64,000 nt of DNA, from positions 5,394,001 through 5,458,000 of the forward strand of contig OX359190.1 of the NCBI GenBank assembly GCA_947172415.1. Reading direction: 5' to 3'. The notes beneath the pieces are model-generated. The model did not search any database and was not told where the DNA came from. It was given only the letters and a program-made list of their open reading frames with translations. A program made the translations under genes and the position numbers. Numbering within the stretch: the first letter of the stretch is position 1; each line of letters starts with the position of its first letter. Of this stretch, positions 45,056 through 53,580 are shown in pieces. Source of the stretch: Chondrosia reniformis (lineage: Eukaryota; Porifera; Demospongiae; Chondrillida; Chondrillidae).

Positions 45056-45910
45056 TTGATTGGAAAATTCCTTCCAACTGAAGGTAAACTGACAATGTGT
45101 AGTCATCACTCCAAAAGATGTAAACATTGTATGAAACATAACCCCAGTAAGTCATGCACATTGTACACTGTGGTACACTGTTTAGTCCTACAAAGGCCTG
45201 CAATTAAAAAAGCAATTGGTCTATTGGCTGTTGCTACCTTTATATTCTTTGAAATATACACACTTCAAGCTCAACTAGTAGCTAACTGTAAAGACCAACC
45301 TAGTGCTTTTGTTCAAACATGCTATGGTACTGCTTTGCATAATCCAACACAATACTCTCTTGATGCAAATCAAGAAAACTTAAACCGTTTGGTTTGCCGT
45401 GAGTATGCATACATTTATAGACTAAAGACGACATATGTTCGCTACCGAAAACGATTGCATACCCTTTTTCTTTATATTTCAAAACGTCGCTTTCATCGAC
45501 CTTCATGTCTGGCTTTGCTTCTACTGTTACTCCTCTTAAGTGGAGATGTTGAAGTCAATCCAGGCCCTACCACCAGTAAAGAAAGGCAGGATAATAAAGA
45601 ATTGGATGCAGGTTTAATTCAAGATACCTCCAAAGAAAAACAAAAGCGAGAAGACAGCTATAAACAGTTAATCTCCATAGAGTCTAGTGGTGAACAAAGT
45701 ATGCAAAGTTATTGCATCTCAATTGGATCACCCTTGCCAATTAAAATTGAACAGCAGTACACAACGGACATTGACAAGCACCCACAGGCAAAGAAAAGAT
45801 TACCAATTAATGAGACAGAAAAACGTGATCAGCAGTTAAGCAAAAAAGGACTTTGTCTCGAGCAAGATTCACAGCTGAAAAAAGTGAGCAACGACAACAG
45901 AGACTTCTGA
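45056..45910 (+). CDS. Helitron leader ORF with membrane segment and 2A motif
   Basis: 284 codons. Residues 14-40 are rich in Cys and His (MCSHHSKRCKHCMKH). Residues ~50-75 form a hydrophobic segment (GLLAVATFIFFEIYTLQAQL). Residues ~135-150 are basic (YRKRLHTLFLYISKRR), and 151-161 are CLALLLLLLLL directly before SGDVEVNPGP (162-171), a complete 2A-type motif D-V-E-x-N-P-G-P. The rest is Lys/Glu/Gln-rich and hydrophilic. By known 2A behaviour the ribosome would release at Gly170 and resume at Pro171, so the leader and the downstream part would be separate chains. The frame ends at 45,910, overlapping the next frame by 58 bases; a -1 change near the A-run at 45,842-45,847 would join them. Start could be Met1 or Met14. 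Confidence 0.6.
   Translation: MIGKFLPTEGKLTMCSHHSKRCKHCMKHNPSKSCTLYTVVHCLVLQRPAIKKAIGLLAVATFIFFEIYTLQAQLVANCKDQPSAFVQTCYGTALHNPTQYSLDANQENLNRLVCREYAYIYRLKTTYVRYRKRLHTLFLYISKRRFHRPSCLALLLLLLLLSGDVEVNPGPTTSKERQDNKELDAGLIQDTSKEKQKREDSYKQLISIESSGEQSMQSYCISIGSPLPIKIEQQYTTDIDKHPQAKKRLPINETEKRDQQLSKKGLCLEQDSQLKKVSNDNRDF
45539..45568 (+). promoter_or_regulatory. 2A ribosome-skipping signal (SGDVEVNPGP)
   Basis: The ten codons from AGT at 45,539 to CCT at 45,568 give SGDVEVNPGP, matching the essential D(V/I)ExNPGP core with the upstream Gly. It is preceded by nine leucines. Separation would fall between codons 45,563-45,565 (Gly) and 45,566-45,568 (Pro). Confidence 0.85.
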
Positions 45911-46575
45911 GATCACGTGTTAATCAGGCTAGAAGACTGAAGGAGGAAGATGAGAAAGCAAGGCAAGCCCGATTGGAAATCTTAAAATTTAGTGCCAGGC
46001 AAAGACTTCAGAAGGAAGATTACAATGCAAGGCAAATGCGTTTGGAAGTCTTAAAGTTTAATGCCAGCCACAGACTGAATAAGGAAAATGAGACAGCAAG
46101 GCAAGCACGATTGCAAGTCTTAAAGTGTAATACCAGCCAGAGACTGAAGAACGAAGATAAGACAGCAAGGCATGCACGATTGCAAGTCTTAAGGTGTAAT
46201 GCCAGCCAGAGACTGAAGCAGGAAGATGAGACAGCAAGGCAAGCACGATTGGAAGCCATTAGACGAAATTACAGAAAAAAAGTGGACAAAGAGGATGAGG
46301 CAAGCCGTGACAAAAGACTTCAGACTAAAGCAATGAATGTTCGACAGTACCGTGCCAAACAAAGTCTTGCACAAAAGGAAAATGACCGCGAGAAGGCAAG
46401 GATGAGGATGCAAACCATTCGCGGGAAACAAGCTACTTTAGCTGCTATGCAAGAACCATCCAGAAGGAAAGATGAAAAATTACAATTAACTGATGACAAT
46501 GAGGAAAGCACAAAGACAGATGGTGTGAAAATTCCTGACCCATCAATATCGGTGAAGTCTGTGGACACTAAGTAG
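45841..46575 (+). CDS. Helitron segment with 23-residue repeats (STPR-like)
   Basis: The frame is open from before 45,841; no convincing ATG, so it is best read as a continuation of the leader ORF after a -1 change. It carries five or six 23-residue repeats of the pattern A-R-Q-A-R-L-x-x-L-K-x-N-A-S-Q-R-L-x-x-E-D-x-T between about 45,955 and 46,260, then degenerate units and a Lys/Arg-rich tail. A 23-residue, Arg-rich helical repeat is the defining length of the STPR (score-and-three-amino-acid peptide repeat) DNA-binding domain known from silkworm FMBP-1. A coiled coil is the alternative. It ends at TAG 46,573-46,575, in the same frame as the Rep/helicase region that follows directly. Confidence 0.6.
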   Translation, partial: QKRTLSRARFTAEKSEQRQQRLLRSRVNQARRLKEEDEKARQARLEILKFSARQRLQKEDYNARQMRLEVLKFNASHRLNKENETARQARLQVLKCNTSQRLKNEDKTARHARLQVLRCNASQRLKQEDETARQARLEAIRRNYRKKVDKEDEASRDKRLQTKAMNVRQYRAKQSLAQKENDREKARMRMQTIRGKQATLAAMQEPSRRKDEKLQLTDDNEESTKTDGVKIPDPSISVKSVDTK

Positions 46576-49500
46576 TTGATCAAGGCAGACATCACCGAGA
46601 AGAAAAGAAAACATTCAGCACATCACAACAAACTACCTGAGACAAACAGAGCCAAGTTCAGAAAAGTGGCCTGTGAAGGCCCTTCTTGTGTATGTACATC
46701 GTGTCATAAACTGTGCTATCAAATGCACGGAAAATTCTCAAAAGATGGCAATGAGTTTGTTGATTTTATTAAGTTGGAATCTCCAGTGGACGAAAAAACC
46801 TGGTTTTGCACCAGATGTATATCCTCTTTGAAGAAAAAAGACATTCCAGGTAATGCTTTGGATAATAACATGCGAGTCTCTGAAGTCCCCAAGGAGTTGC
46901 AAGGACTCAACAGCTTAGAGGAACGCTTAATTTCACGTGTTACTCCTTTTATGAAGCTGGTAGTGCTACCACGTGGACGCCAGAGGGCAATTAGGGGTCA
47001 GGTCATCAACTTCCCCACCCCCATGACCAACATGGTAGACCAACTGCCACGTCCAGCTGAGGATACTGATATTGTATACGTGCAGCGTCCCAGTGAGTCA
47101 GAATGTGTGCCAGAGAGAGCAACTTCAGCCACAAGGACATACTACTGCTGTCGTTATCGAAAAGTAATGCTAGCTTTGAATTGGCTGAAGGAAAATAATC
47201 CCATCTTCCATGATGTTAAGGTGGTTGATCCATCTGAGAAACAGTTTTCAGAGGAAGGTGACGAATGTCAGGCAGACCATGTTGAGGAGTCGGGTGTTGT
47301 GAGGAGCAACACATTGATACCTGACATACCCGTGTCCAAACTCATTCAGGATGGAGCATTTCCTGTTCATCAGTTGGAAAGAATTTCCTCAGCATCTGTG
47401 AGTGTTTTCAATAAGCCTCAACTGGAGCTAATGGCATTCCCTACTTTGTATCCCAATGGAAGAAATGGTTTTGGAACACATAGGAATACCAAACTTTCTC
47501 CCTTGGACTACTTTCAAACCTGTCTCATGAGTAGTGATGCTAGATGGGCGCAGCATCCCTCTTACCTCTTTTGGGCTTGTAATATTGTTGAAGCATACAA
47601 GCTGCAAAGTAGCATTTCTGTTGCTCTACGTCTGAGGAATCCAGGAACTCACAATATGAACACCAATAAAGTGGAAGATAAACATGAACAAAGCAAGGAA
47701 CATTACCTCACAGCAGGTGATCTGAAGAGATCATCGGCAGAAGAAAATCCTGATGTACGTGAAAACTGCTACAGTTTCATGAGGGATATTCGTGGTACTG
47801 CAGCCTACTGGCAGTCAGCAAAAATCCATCTGTTCGCAATGTTGCATTCCCTTGGACCTCCAACTTTCTTTATCACATTCAGCGCAGACGACCATCACTG
47901 GAAAGATCTCATGGTGGTTTTAGCCAACTGCAGTGGACGGAACCTGACTGAGGAGCAGGTGGACCAGCTAACTGATGAAGAGAAGAGAGACTTTATGGCC
48001 AGTAATCCTGTGGTTACTGCTCGCCATTTTGCACATCACTTCCAATGTCTGGTGAAAGAAGTCATTAAAGGTTCAGGAAAGCCAATTGGAGAAGTGATTG
48101 ATTTCTTTTGGAGAATTGAGTTTCAGTTGCGAGGATCACCTCATGTTCATTCCTTGTGGTGGATTAAAGATGCTCCAGACTTGGACACCAAGGTAGGTAG
48201 CCAGTCAGCTCCCAAGTTCATTGACAGGTACATATCTGTTCATGTCCCAGATGAGGGCTGTGGAAAGGATGAACTCAGATCAACCATCCTTCGGGTCCAG
48301 CAGCACAAGCATACTACTACTTGCCAGAAGACCAGCAAAAAGAAGAAAGAGTGTCGTTTTGACTTCCCCAGACCTGTGTCGTGTGAAACACGCCTGAAGA
48401 ACAATAACGATGTAGGAAACAAGTCACGCTTTTACCTTCTTAAGCGGAACAAAGGGGAAGAAAATATCAATGCTTTCAACATTCATCTGCTCCTTGCATG
48501 GCAGGCCAATATGGACATACAGTTAATTGGATCAGTTTATGGTACTGCATCGTACATTTGTTCTTACATGTGCAAGGGAGAAAGTGAAGAAGTGAAGAAG
48601 GCCATCAGAGATGCTCTCAACACTCTACCTGCTAATGCTTCAATTCGCAAAAAACTATCCAAAGTAGGTTATACTATGCTGTCACATCGAGACCTTAGTG
48701 CCCAAGAGGCTGCCTACAGACTTTGCAATTTGCCACTGAAGGACTCGACTAGGAAAGTAGTGTTTGTTAACACCGTCCGACCTGAAAAACGAACACGACT
48801 TCTCAAGAGCCGATCTGAACTATTTGAACTGGGAGATCATGACACTGCCATCTTTCAACCAGGTTTGTTTGATAGATATGCTGCAAGGCCAAAGGGAGAT
48901 GACTTTGAAGAAATGACTCTGGCTTACTTTTCTGTGTGGTATGATACTATACCAAGGGCAGACAGTCGTAAAAAAGATGACTATACAGGACCCGGACGGC
49001 GATCGCAACCTCGATACAAGTTGCAAGATAATATGGGTTGGATCAAGTTAAGGACCAAACAGGTATGTCTACGTACTCCGGTGATGACGCCCTCAAGCCA
49101 TGGTGATGACTACTACTATAGTCTCATGTTACTGTACATTCCATGGAGGCAAGAAAAGGCTGACTTGCTCCAAAACCATGAAACCGCCATGGCTGCTTTC
49201 ATTGCTCGTGAAAGTGAACTTAAAGTCCTCAATGCTCAACATGAAGCATTTGCAGAGGAAGTACAGCGAGCAGTGCAACAGCTACAGGCTGTAAAGGATG
49301 CCGCATACATGGATCTTGTGGCTCCTAATGTGCAACACGGAGAAAGAGAAGATGCCAAGCATCCAACAGAGGAGGCTGATGGAGGACTGTACAATGGAGA
49401 AAATTTTATAGCACAAGAGAATATGGAAGACTTGGCAGATGTAGCACCTACATTCCTGGAGGATTTTGATGCCAGTGGTGCCATCTCTCGATCTCGCCTC

Positions 49501-50439
49501 ACCGAGAAAGCATTTAGGGAGCTGATTCTGAGCCTAAATGCAAAACAGAGAGAGGCATTCGAGATTGTTGTCAGGTATACGGCAGAACTACATAAATACC
49601 ATATGGGAACAGTATCATCTCCTCCAGAATGCTTCCACCTGTTCATTACAGGTGGGGCTGGAACAGGAAAATCACACTTGATCCATGCCGTCAGGGAGCA
49701 TATTGAAAGATCAGTGCAGGGAAGCAAGGATTTCCATGCATGCATGGTCATGGCACCTACAGGAGTGGCTGCTTTTAACATCAATGGACTCACTATTCAT
49801 CGAGCACTGAGTCTGCAAGTGGAACATGGAAGGTCAGCGCATCAATTGCATTTGAGTGCTTTGGCTCTCAATGAACTTCGTCGACTTTGGAAAGGAGTTC
49901 ACACTATCATTGTAGACGAAATCAGCATGGTTTCTTACGAGGTACTCGTAGCTGTTCATCAAAGGCTTTGCGAGATCTTTGCTACGGATGACATTTTTGG
50001 AGGAGTTAATGTTATTGCTGTTGGGGATTTGTACCAACTGTCCCCTGTAAATGGACATTATATATTCAGCAGTGCAAAGGTGCAATCAAGGAGGCTTGCA
50101 TCCCATTTGTGGAAAGACTTCTTCAGTATGATTGAATTGGAAGATAACATACGACAGCACAATGATCAGTCTTTCTCATCACTGCTGAATAGAATTCGAA
50201 TAGGAGACCACACTCAGGAAGACATTGCCATCTTAGCAACTCGCAAGACATCCAACAATCAAGTGGATCTTTCGTCATCACCATTTTGCAATGCACTTAG
50301 ACTGTTCCCTCGGGTTTCTGACTGTGACCTCTATAATGACCAGGAGGTGCACAAATTGACTTCTGCAACAGCGCAGTTGTTCAAAGCATCACATGTGATT
50401 TTGGAGTCGCAGATGCACACATGGGGCAGTATCCTATGA
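46576..50439 (+). CDS. Helitron Rep/helicase, main part
   Basis: 1,287 codons, open directly after the TAG (no ATG at its start; the first codon is TTG). Order: Cys-rich zinc-finger-like region (C33, C38, C40, C43, C47, C78, C81); a DUF6570-like stretch (~110-170, LEERLISRVTPFMKLVVLP); the Helitron-like N/Rep domain with FFITFSADDHHW, the HUH motif PHVHSLWW (H523, H525) and the two catalytic Tyr in SYICSYMCKG (Y660, Y664); then a Pif1-type SF1B helicase with Walker A GGAGTGKS (1026-1033), Walker B VDEIS (D1114, E1115) and motif III GDLYQLSPV (~1150). All catalytic residues expected for rolling-circle cleavage and 5'-3' unwinding are present. The frame breaks at 50,437 (TGA) before helicase motifs V and VI, which continue in another frame. 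Confidence 0.9.
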   Translation: MIKADITEKKRKHSAHHNKLPETNRAKFRKVACEGPSCVCTSCHKLCYQMHGKFSKDGNEFVDFIKLESPVDEKTWFCTRCISSLKKKDIPGNALDNNMRVSEVPKELQGLNSLEERLISRVTPFMKLVVLPRGRQRAIRGQVINFPTPMTNMVDQLPRPAEDTDIVYVQRPSESECVPERATSATRTYYCCRYRKVMLALNWLKENNPIFHDVKVVDPSEKQFSEEGDECQADHVEESGVVRSNTLIPDIPVSKLIQDGAFPVHQLERISSASVSVFNKPQLELMAFPTLYPNGRNGFGTHRNTKLSPLDYFQTCLMSSDARWAQHPSYLFWACNIVEAYKLQSSISVALRLRNPGTHNMNTNKVEDKHEQSKEHYLTAGDLKRSSAEENPDVRENCYSFMRDIRGTAAYWQSAKIHLFAMLHSLGPPTFFITFSADDHHWKDLMVVLANCSGRNLTEEQVDQLTDEEKRDFMASNPVVTARHFAHHFQCLVKEVIKGSGKPIGEVIDFFWRIEFQLRGSPHVHSLWWIKDAPDLDTKVGSQSAPKFIDRYISVHVPDEGCGKDELRSTILRVQQHKHTTTCQKTSKKKKECRFDFPRPVSCETRLKNNNDVGNKSRFYLLKRNKGEENINAFNIHLLLAWQANMDIQLIGSVYGTASYICSYMCKGESEEVKKAIRDALNTLPANASIRKKLSKVGYTMLSHRDLSAQEAAYRLCNLPLKDSTRKVVFVNTVRPEKRTRLLKSRSELFELGDHDTAIFQPGLFDRYAARPKGDDFEEMTLAYFSVWYDTIPRADSRKKDDYTGPGRRSQPRYKLQDNMGWIKLRTKQVCLRTPVMTPSSHGDDYYYSLMLLYIPWRQEKADLLQNHETAMAAFIARESELKVLNAQHEAFAEEVQRAVQQLQAVKDAAYMDLVAPNVQHGEREDAKHPTEEADGGLYNGENFIAQENMEDLADVAPTFLEDFDASGAISRSRLTEKAFRELILSLNAKQREAFEIVVRYTAELHKYHMGTVSSPPECFHLFITGGAGTGKSHLIHAVREHIERSVQGSKDFHACMVMAPTGVAAFNINGLTIHRALSLQVEHGRSAHQLHLSALALNELRRLWKGVHTIIVDEISMVSYEVLVAVHQRLCEIFATDDIFGGVNVIAVGDLYQLSPVNGHYIFSSAKVQSRRLASHLWKDFFSMIELEDNIRQHNDQSFSSLLNRIRIGDHTQEDIAILATRKTSNNQVDLSSSPFCNALRLFPRVSDCDLYNDQEVHKLTSATAQLFKASHVILESQMHTWGSIL

Positions 50440-51322
50440 GCATATACGAGGAGAACTCATTCCCAATGATGACAAAGAGTGTGATGGCTTACCAAGGCGT
50501 TTGAAACTGGCTGTTGGGTCGGAAATTATGCTGAGAAGAAACATAAAATGCGGAGATGGACTTGTGAATGGTGCTCGAGGTATCATAGTAGGATTTAAAT
50601 GGCCAGGAAACGTAAAAAATCAACCAAGCCCAGGTGCACTACCTGAGTATGTTCTTATCAAATTTCATGATCCTCGAGTTGGACAACTAAACAAAGTTCC
50701 AATTGAAAATGGACACCAGGAAGTGGTGCCATTTGAACCAATGTCAGTCAGGTTCTATGGACGACAGGGTACTGTGCTTCAGAGAACACAGTTACCTCTC
50801 ATTCTTTGTTGGGCTGCTACTCTACACAAGGTTCAAGGTCTGTCATTAGATGCAGCTGTGCTGGACCTGGGAGAAAAAGTGTTCGAACCAGGGATGGCAT
50901 ATGTGGCCTTGAGTCGTGTTAGGACTCTAGATGGTGTGGCTCTATCAAGCTTTGAATCACAGAAGGTCAAGGCTAACAAACGAGTGCATGCAGAAATGGC
51001 CAGGTTACGGAAGAGAAGTGGTTCACATGATACATCAGACAATGAGTCACAAACATCCCACCTCTTGGTGCACAGTAGTTCCTCTCTATCCAACAAACCC
51101 AATCAACCAATGACCAGTTCCATTCCTGTCGTTGCTACTCCAGTACCCTCAGTGCAGAGGAATTCTTCTCCACCCATCCAAACCAACTCGCCAACCAAAT
51201 CTGCTCCAGGTACACACATGCCCTCGGTGCAGAATAATTCTTCTTTAATAATCCAACCCCAGCCCCATTCATTTCTGTTCCCCATGTTGCTTCACCAGTA
51301 CTGTCACTTCAAGAAGAGTTAG
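50438..51322 (+). CDS. Helitron helicase C-terminal part (motifs V-VI)
   Basis: The frame, shifted by one base from the preceding one, is open from before 50,438 (EHIRGELIPNDDKECDGLPR) into LKLAVGSEIMLRRNIKCGDG. It carries the helicase C-terminal motifs ATLHKVQGLSLDAAVLDLG and YVALSRVRTLDG. Downstream it becomes Ser/Pro/Gln-rich with a repeated P-S-V-Q-x-N-S-S word, a likely linker. TAG at 51,320-51,322 follows a second frame change near 51,260, beyond which the OTU frame continues the same Pro/Ser-rich style. Confidence 0.85.
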   Translation, partial: EHIRGELIPNDDKECDGLPRRLKLAVGSEIMLRRNIKCGDGLVNGARGIIVGFKWPGNVKNQPSPGALPEYVLIKFHDPRVGQLNKVPIENGHQEVVPFEPMSVRFYGRQGTVLQRTQLPLILCWAATLHKVQGLSLDAAVLDLGEKVFEPGMAYVALSRVRTLDGVALSSFESQKVKANKRVHAEMARLRKRSGSHDTSDNESQTSHLLVHSSSSLSNKPNQPMTSSIPVVATPVPSVQRNSSPPIQTNSPTKSAPGTHMPSVQNNSSLIIQPQPHSFLFPMLLHQYCHFKKS

Positions 51323-52110
51323 AAACTATGGTGAACTGTGAAAATCCGGCTACTGATTTGTTCAGCAATTGGGCAAAGTGTCATGAGGGTGATATTACAG
51401 CTACTTTGATAGAAATAAATCAGCCATCCCGTGCAATTCTCAGCAGCTTCCACAGTACAAATGTTGGCGTGAGGGAAAAACTTTTACCTGCCTTTACATT
51501 GTTTTATGTTCCAGTGTACACTACAGGAAGTGGAAACTGCATGTACAACATGATTTCATTAACCCTTACTGGAACAGAGCAGTACATGTCTCACTTGAGG
51601 TTGCTGACTGCCTACAGCCTCATTACACATCGAGAACATATGTCTGAGGTCATTCAACCAACTGCAAGAATTCTTTTACCCTTAAATGGACGAAGTGCAG
51701 CTTCAGTTTTTAAGGAAGCAGAAATTCAGTGGTTGGACCTCGTTCGCAGTTCACTACAAGATGGATCCTGGGGGAATCAATTTCATTTACATGCCCTCTC
51801 TATTGCTTTGGAGAGGTCAATTTCCCTGTATGGAGTTATGCGTAACAGAACGGTTCAACATCAAGGCAGGCAGTTGCAACGCATTGATGTGACTACTTCA
51901 GCAGCTGAATTACAGAACCTCTTTGATGCTAAAGACAAGCGACTGAACAACAGCATTATTTACCATCCAAATGTGGAAAAATATTCCCCACTTTTAGGAT
52001 TCTTTGATGCAAGCCACTTCACTGCTATTTTACCAGCAAATGCATCACGTAACTCCACAGAATTTTCTCCATTCACCACCTTTGCCTCCCTCTGGACTCC
52101 TGAGGAATGA
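51260..52110 (+). CDS. Helitron C-terminal OTU-like cysteine protease domain
   Basis: The frame is open from about 51,260 (PFISVPHVASPVLSLQEELE) through ATG 51,328 to TGA at 52,110. Counted from that ATG, YTTGSGNCMYNMIS places the nucleophile Cys71 in the OTU motif (usually GDGNC; the Asp is Ser here). DGSWGNQFHLHALSIAL (146-161) matches the OTU Trp-Gly motif, and DASHFTAIL puts the catalytic His at 230. OTU domains are known accessory parts of animal Helitrons, where their target is unclear. The Asp-to-Ser change is not in the catalytic dyad but could alter activity. Confidence 0.75.
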
Positions 52111-52936
52111 TATCTAGAGTGTGTGTTTCAATAACTATCTAACTATTTATGACAATCTTTGGAAGTGACATACGTTAATGGTACATGCAAATATGGCTAG
52201 CTGCCAAAGCCTGATGTATATGGCAGTGGGCGGAAGACCTTTTATCATGACATTGATATTGGCAAAAGAGAGAGACCCAGACTGTGTTAGACTAGCATTT
52301 TGAGCAGTCATATTTTTAAGAATCTCACTTAACTTTAATTGACATTTAACAAAATAAACTTTTTGTTTAGTTTCTATTACAAGTAGCATAATGTTGATCC
52401 AGTGATGACTATATATACATACATTAGTATTACAAGGTCAACAGAACAAGTAATTTACAAAATCGTATGTAACAAATCTCCCTATTATAATATAATGAAT
52501 AATTGAAACTATTTGTTTTGGATTACGTACACAAATATGAATTTAACATTTTACCGTTTTAATAATTAATAGACGATTGTACAACAAAAAAGAAGAGATA
52601 TTTCGGTATGAATTTAAATTTTACATAATAGATAGGTATACACATAGTTAATGCGTTGGTATAATTATTTATTTAATTGCTATATGTATAATTGTATAAT
52701 TATATATGTGTTATTGTATATTATATGTGTGTTTATATATATTTGTGTTTATATAGTATATGTGTAATTATATTGTATATATTTGCACATGCATATGCAT
52801 GTCTTTTACACATTTTCATGTGACTGATACATGCCTTTGTAAAGTATGTGTGTAGTAGCTGACACTCTCCTGCACAATTTAGCAGGATAATAGGTGTAAG
52901 AGCTAATACTTATAACAGACTAAGTAAGAACTGTTC
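52111..52936. other. AT-rich spacer downstream of the Helitron
   Basis: No supported gene. From ~52,660 to 52,790 it is a TATATGTGT / TTATATATATTTGTG-like simple-repeat stretch. The Helitron 3' end should lie here or just beyond; no CTRR-plus-hairpin terminus was recognised. Confidence 0.5.
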
Positions 52937-53338
52937 ATGAATGTATTAGCATTCTACAAACTTAGACATAATGTCTTCATGTTTGTGCAACTTTTGCACA
53001 CTATATTAGTGAGTACTTTATACTCACTTGGTCCAACTAACTGTGTTTGGTTACAGTACATTGATTCTAATTTTACAGTTTCCTTTAATGCAGGCACTTC
53101 CAAGACATGCACTAAACATGTCACACTGGCTACCACAGCCATCTGTACATCCTCCATTACATCCATGGCTGGTAACATGCTTACGGGCATCCACTTGCCC
53201 CTCGAAAGCAAACACCTCCCTGTGGGATGCATTCATGCCTACCTCCACGTGGTGCATCCTGGGATCACTCTAGCTATTAGGGTGCTGCTAAATGGCATGA
53301 GTAAAGGTGACATCTATGAAATACGCCAAGTAGTTTGA
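52937..53338. other. GC-richer segment open in several frames
   Basis: A plus frame of 133 codons, a second plus frame (53,028-53,273) and two minus frames (53,232-52,954 and 53,257-53,051) are all open here. One minus frame is Cys-rich (HGCNGGCTDGCGSQCDMFSA then CLGSACIKGNC), the style of a small secreted or EGF-like exon. On the plus strand, acceptor-like GGTTACAG and CTTTAATGCAG occur. Coding strand undecided. Confidence 0.35.
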
Positions 53339-53362
53339 GTTTTTTAAACTCGAACTACTTGT
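53324..53362. repeat. Short palindrome CAAGTAGTTTGAG...CTCGAACTACTTG
   Basis: CAAGTAGTTTGAGTTT and AAACTCGAACTACTTG form a near-perfect hairpin with one mismatch. The same CAAGTAGTTCGAGTTT word starts the insertion at 60,677. Confidence 0.65.
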
Positions 53363-53580
53363 TTTTACTATTTGTAGGTATTAGTTGTATGAACTAGTTT
53401 TATGTACTAGTTTTATGTACTGGTTATATACTAGTTGTATGTATTAGTTGTATATACTAGTATATGTACTACATGTAGGTTGTACCACTAGTTATACTAG
53501 GTACTAGGTAGGTGCTAGTTGTATGTACTAGAACTAGTTATGTTTACAAGTTGTACGTACTAGGTGCATGTACTTGTTGA
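53362..53580 (-). repeat. 13-bp minisatellite, short block
   Basis: TGTATGTACTAGT-type units. The segment near 53,470-53,575 is repeated at 57,700-57,810. Confidence 0.85.

Larger units (their letters stand above)
45056..52110 (+). mobile_element. Helitron-type rolling-circle transposon, coding portion
   Basis: Four consecutive plus-strand frames encode a 2A-containing leader, 23-residue repeats, a zinc-finger/Rep/helicase protein and an OTU-like domain. This is the domain set of an animal Helitron (Helentron-like). The coding region is richer in GC than its flanks. One TAG (46,573) and frame changes near 45,845, 50,430 and 51,260 break it, so it is either non-autonomous now or read through by recoding or splicing. 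The true ends (5' TC, 3' CTRR with hairpin, or short inverted ends in Helitron2 types) were not located. Confidence 0.85.

Noticed and set aside
49236-49793. 185-codon minus-strand frame within the Helitron, plus other minus frames at 46,020-46,595
   Set aside because: Shadow of the Rep/helicase and repeat coding on the plus strand, where all motifs lie.
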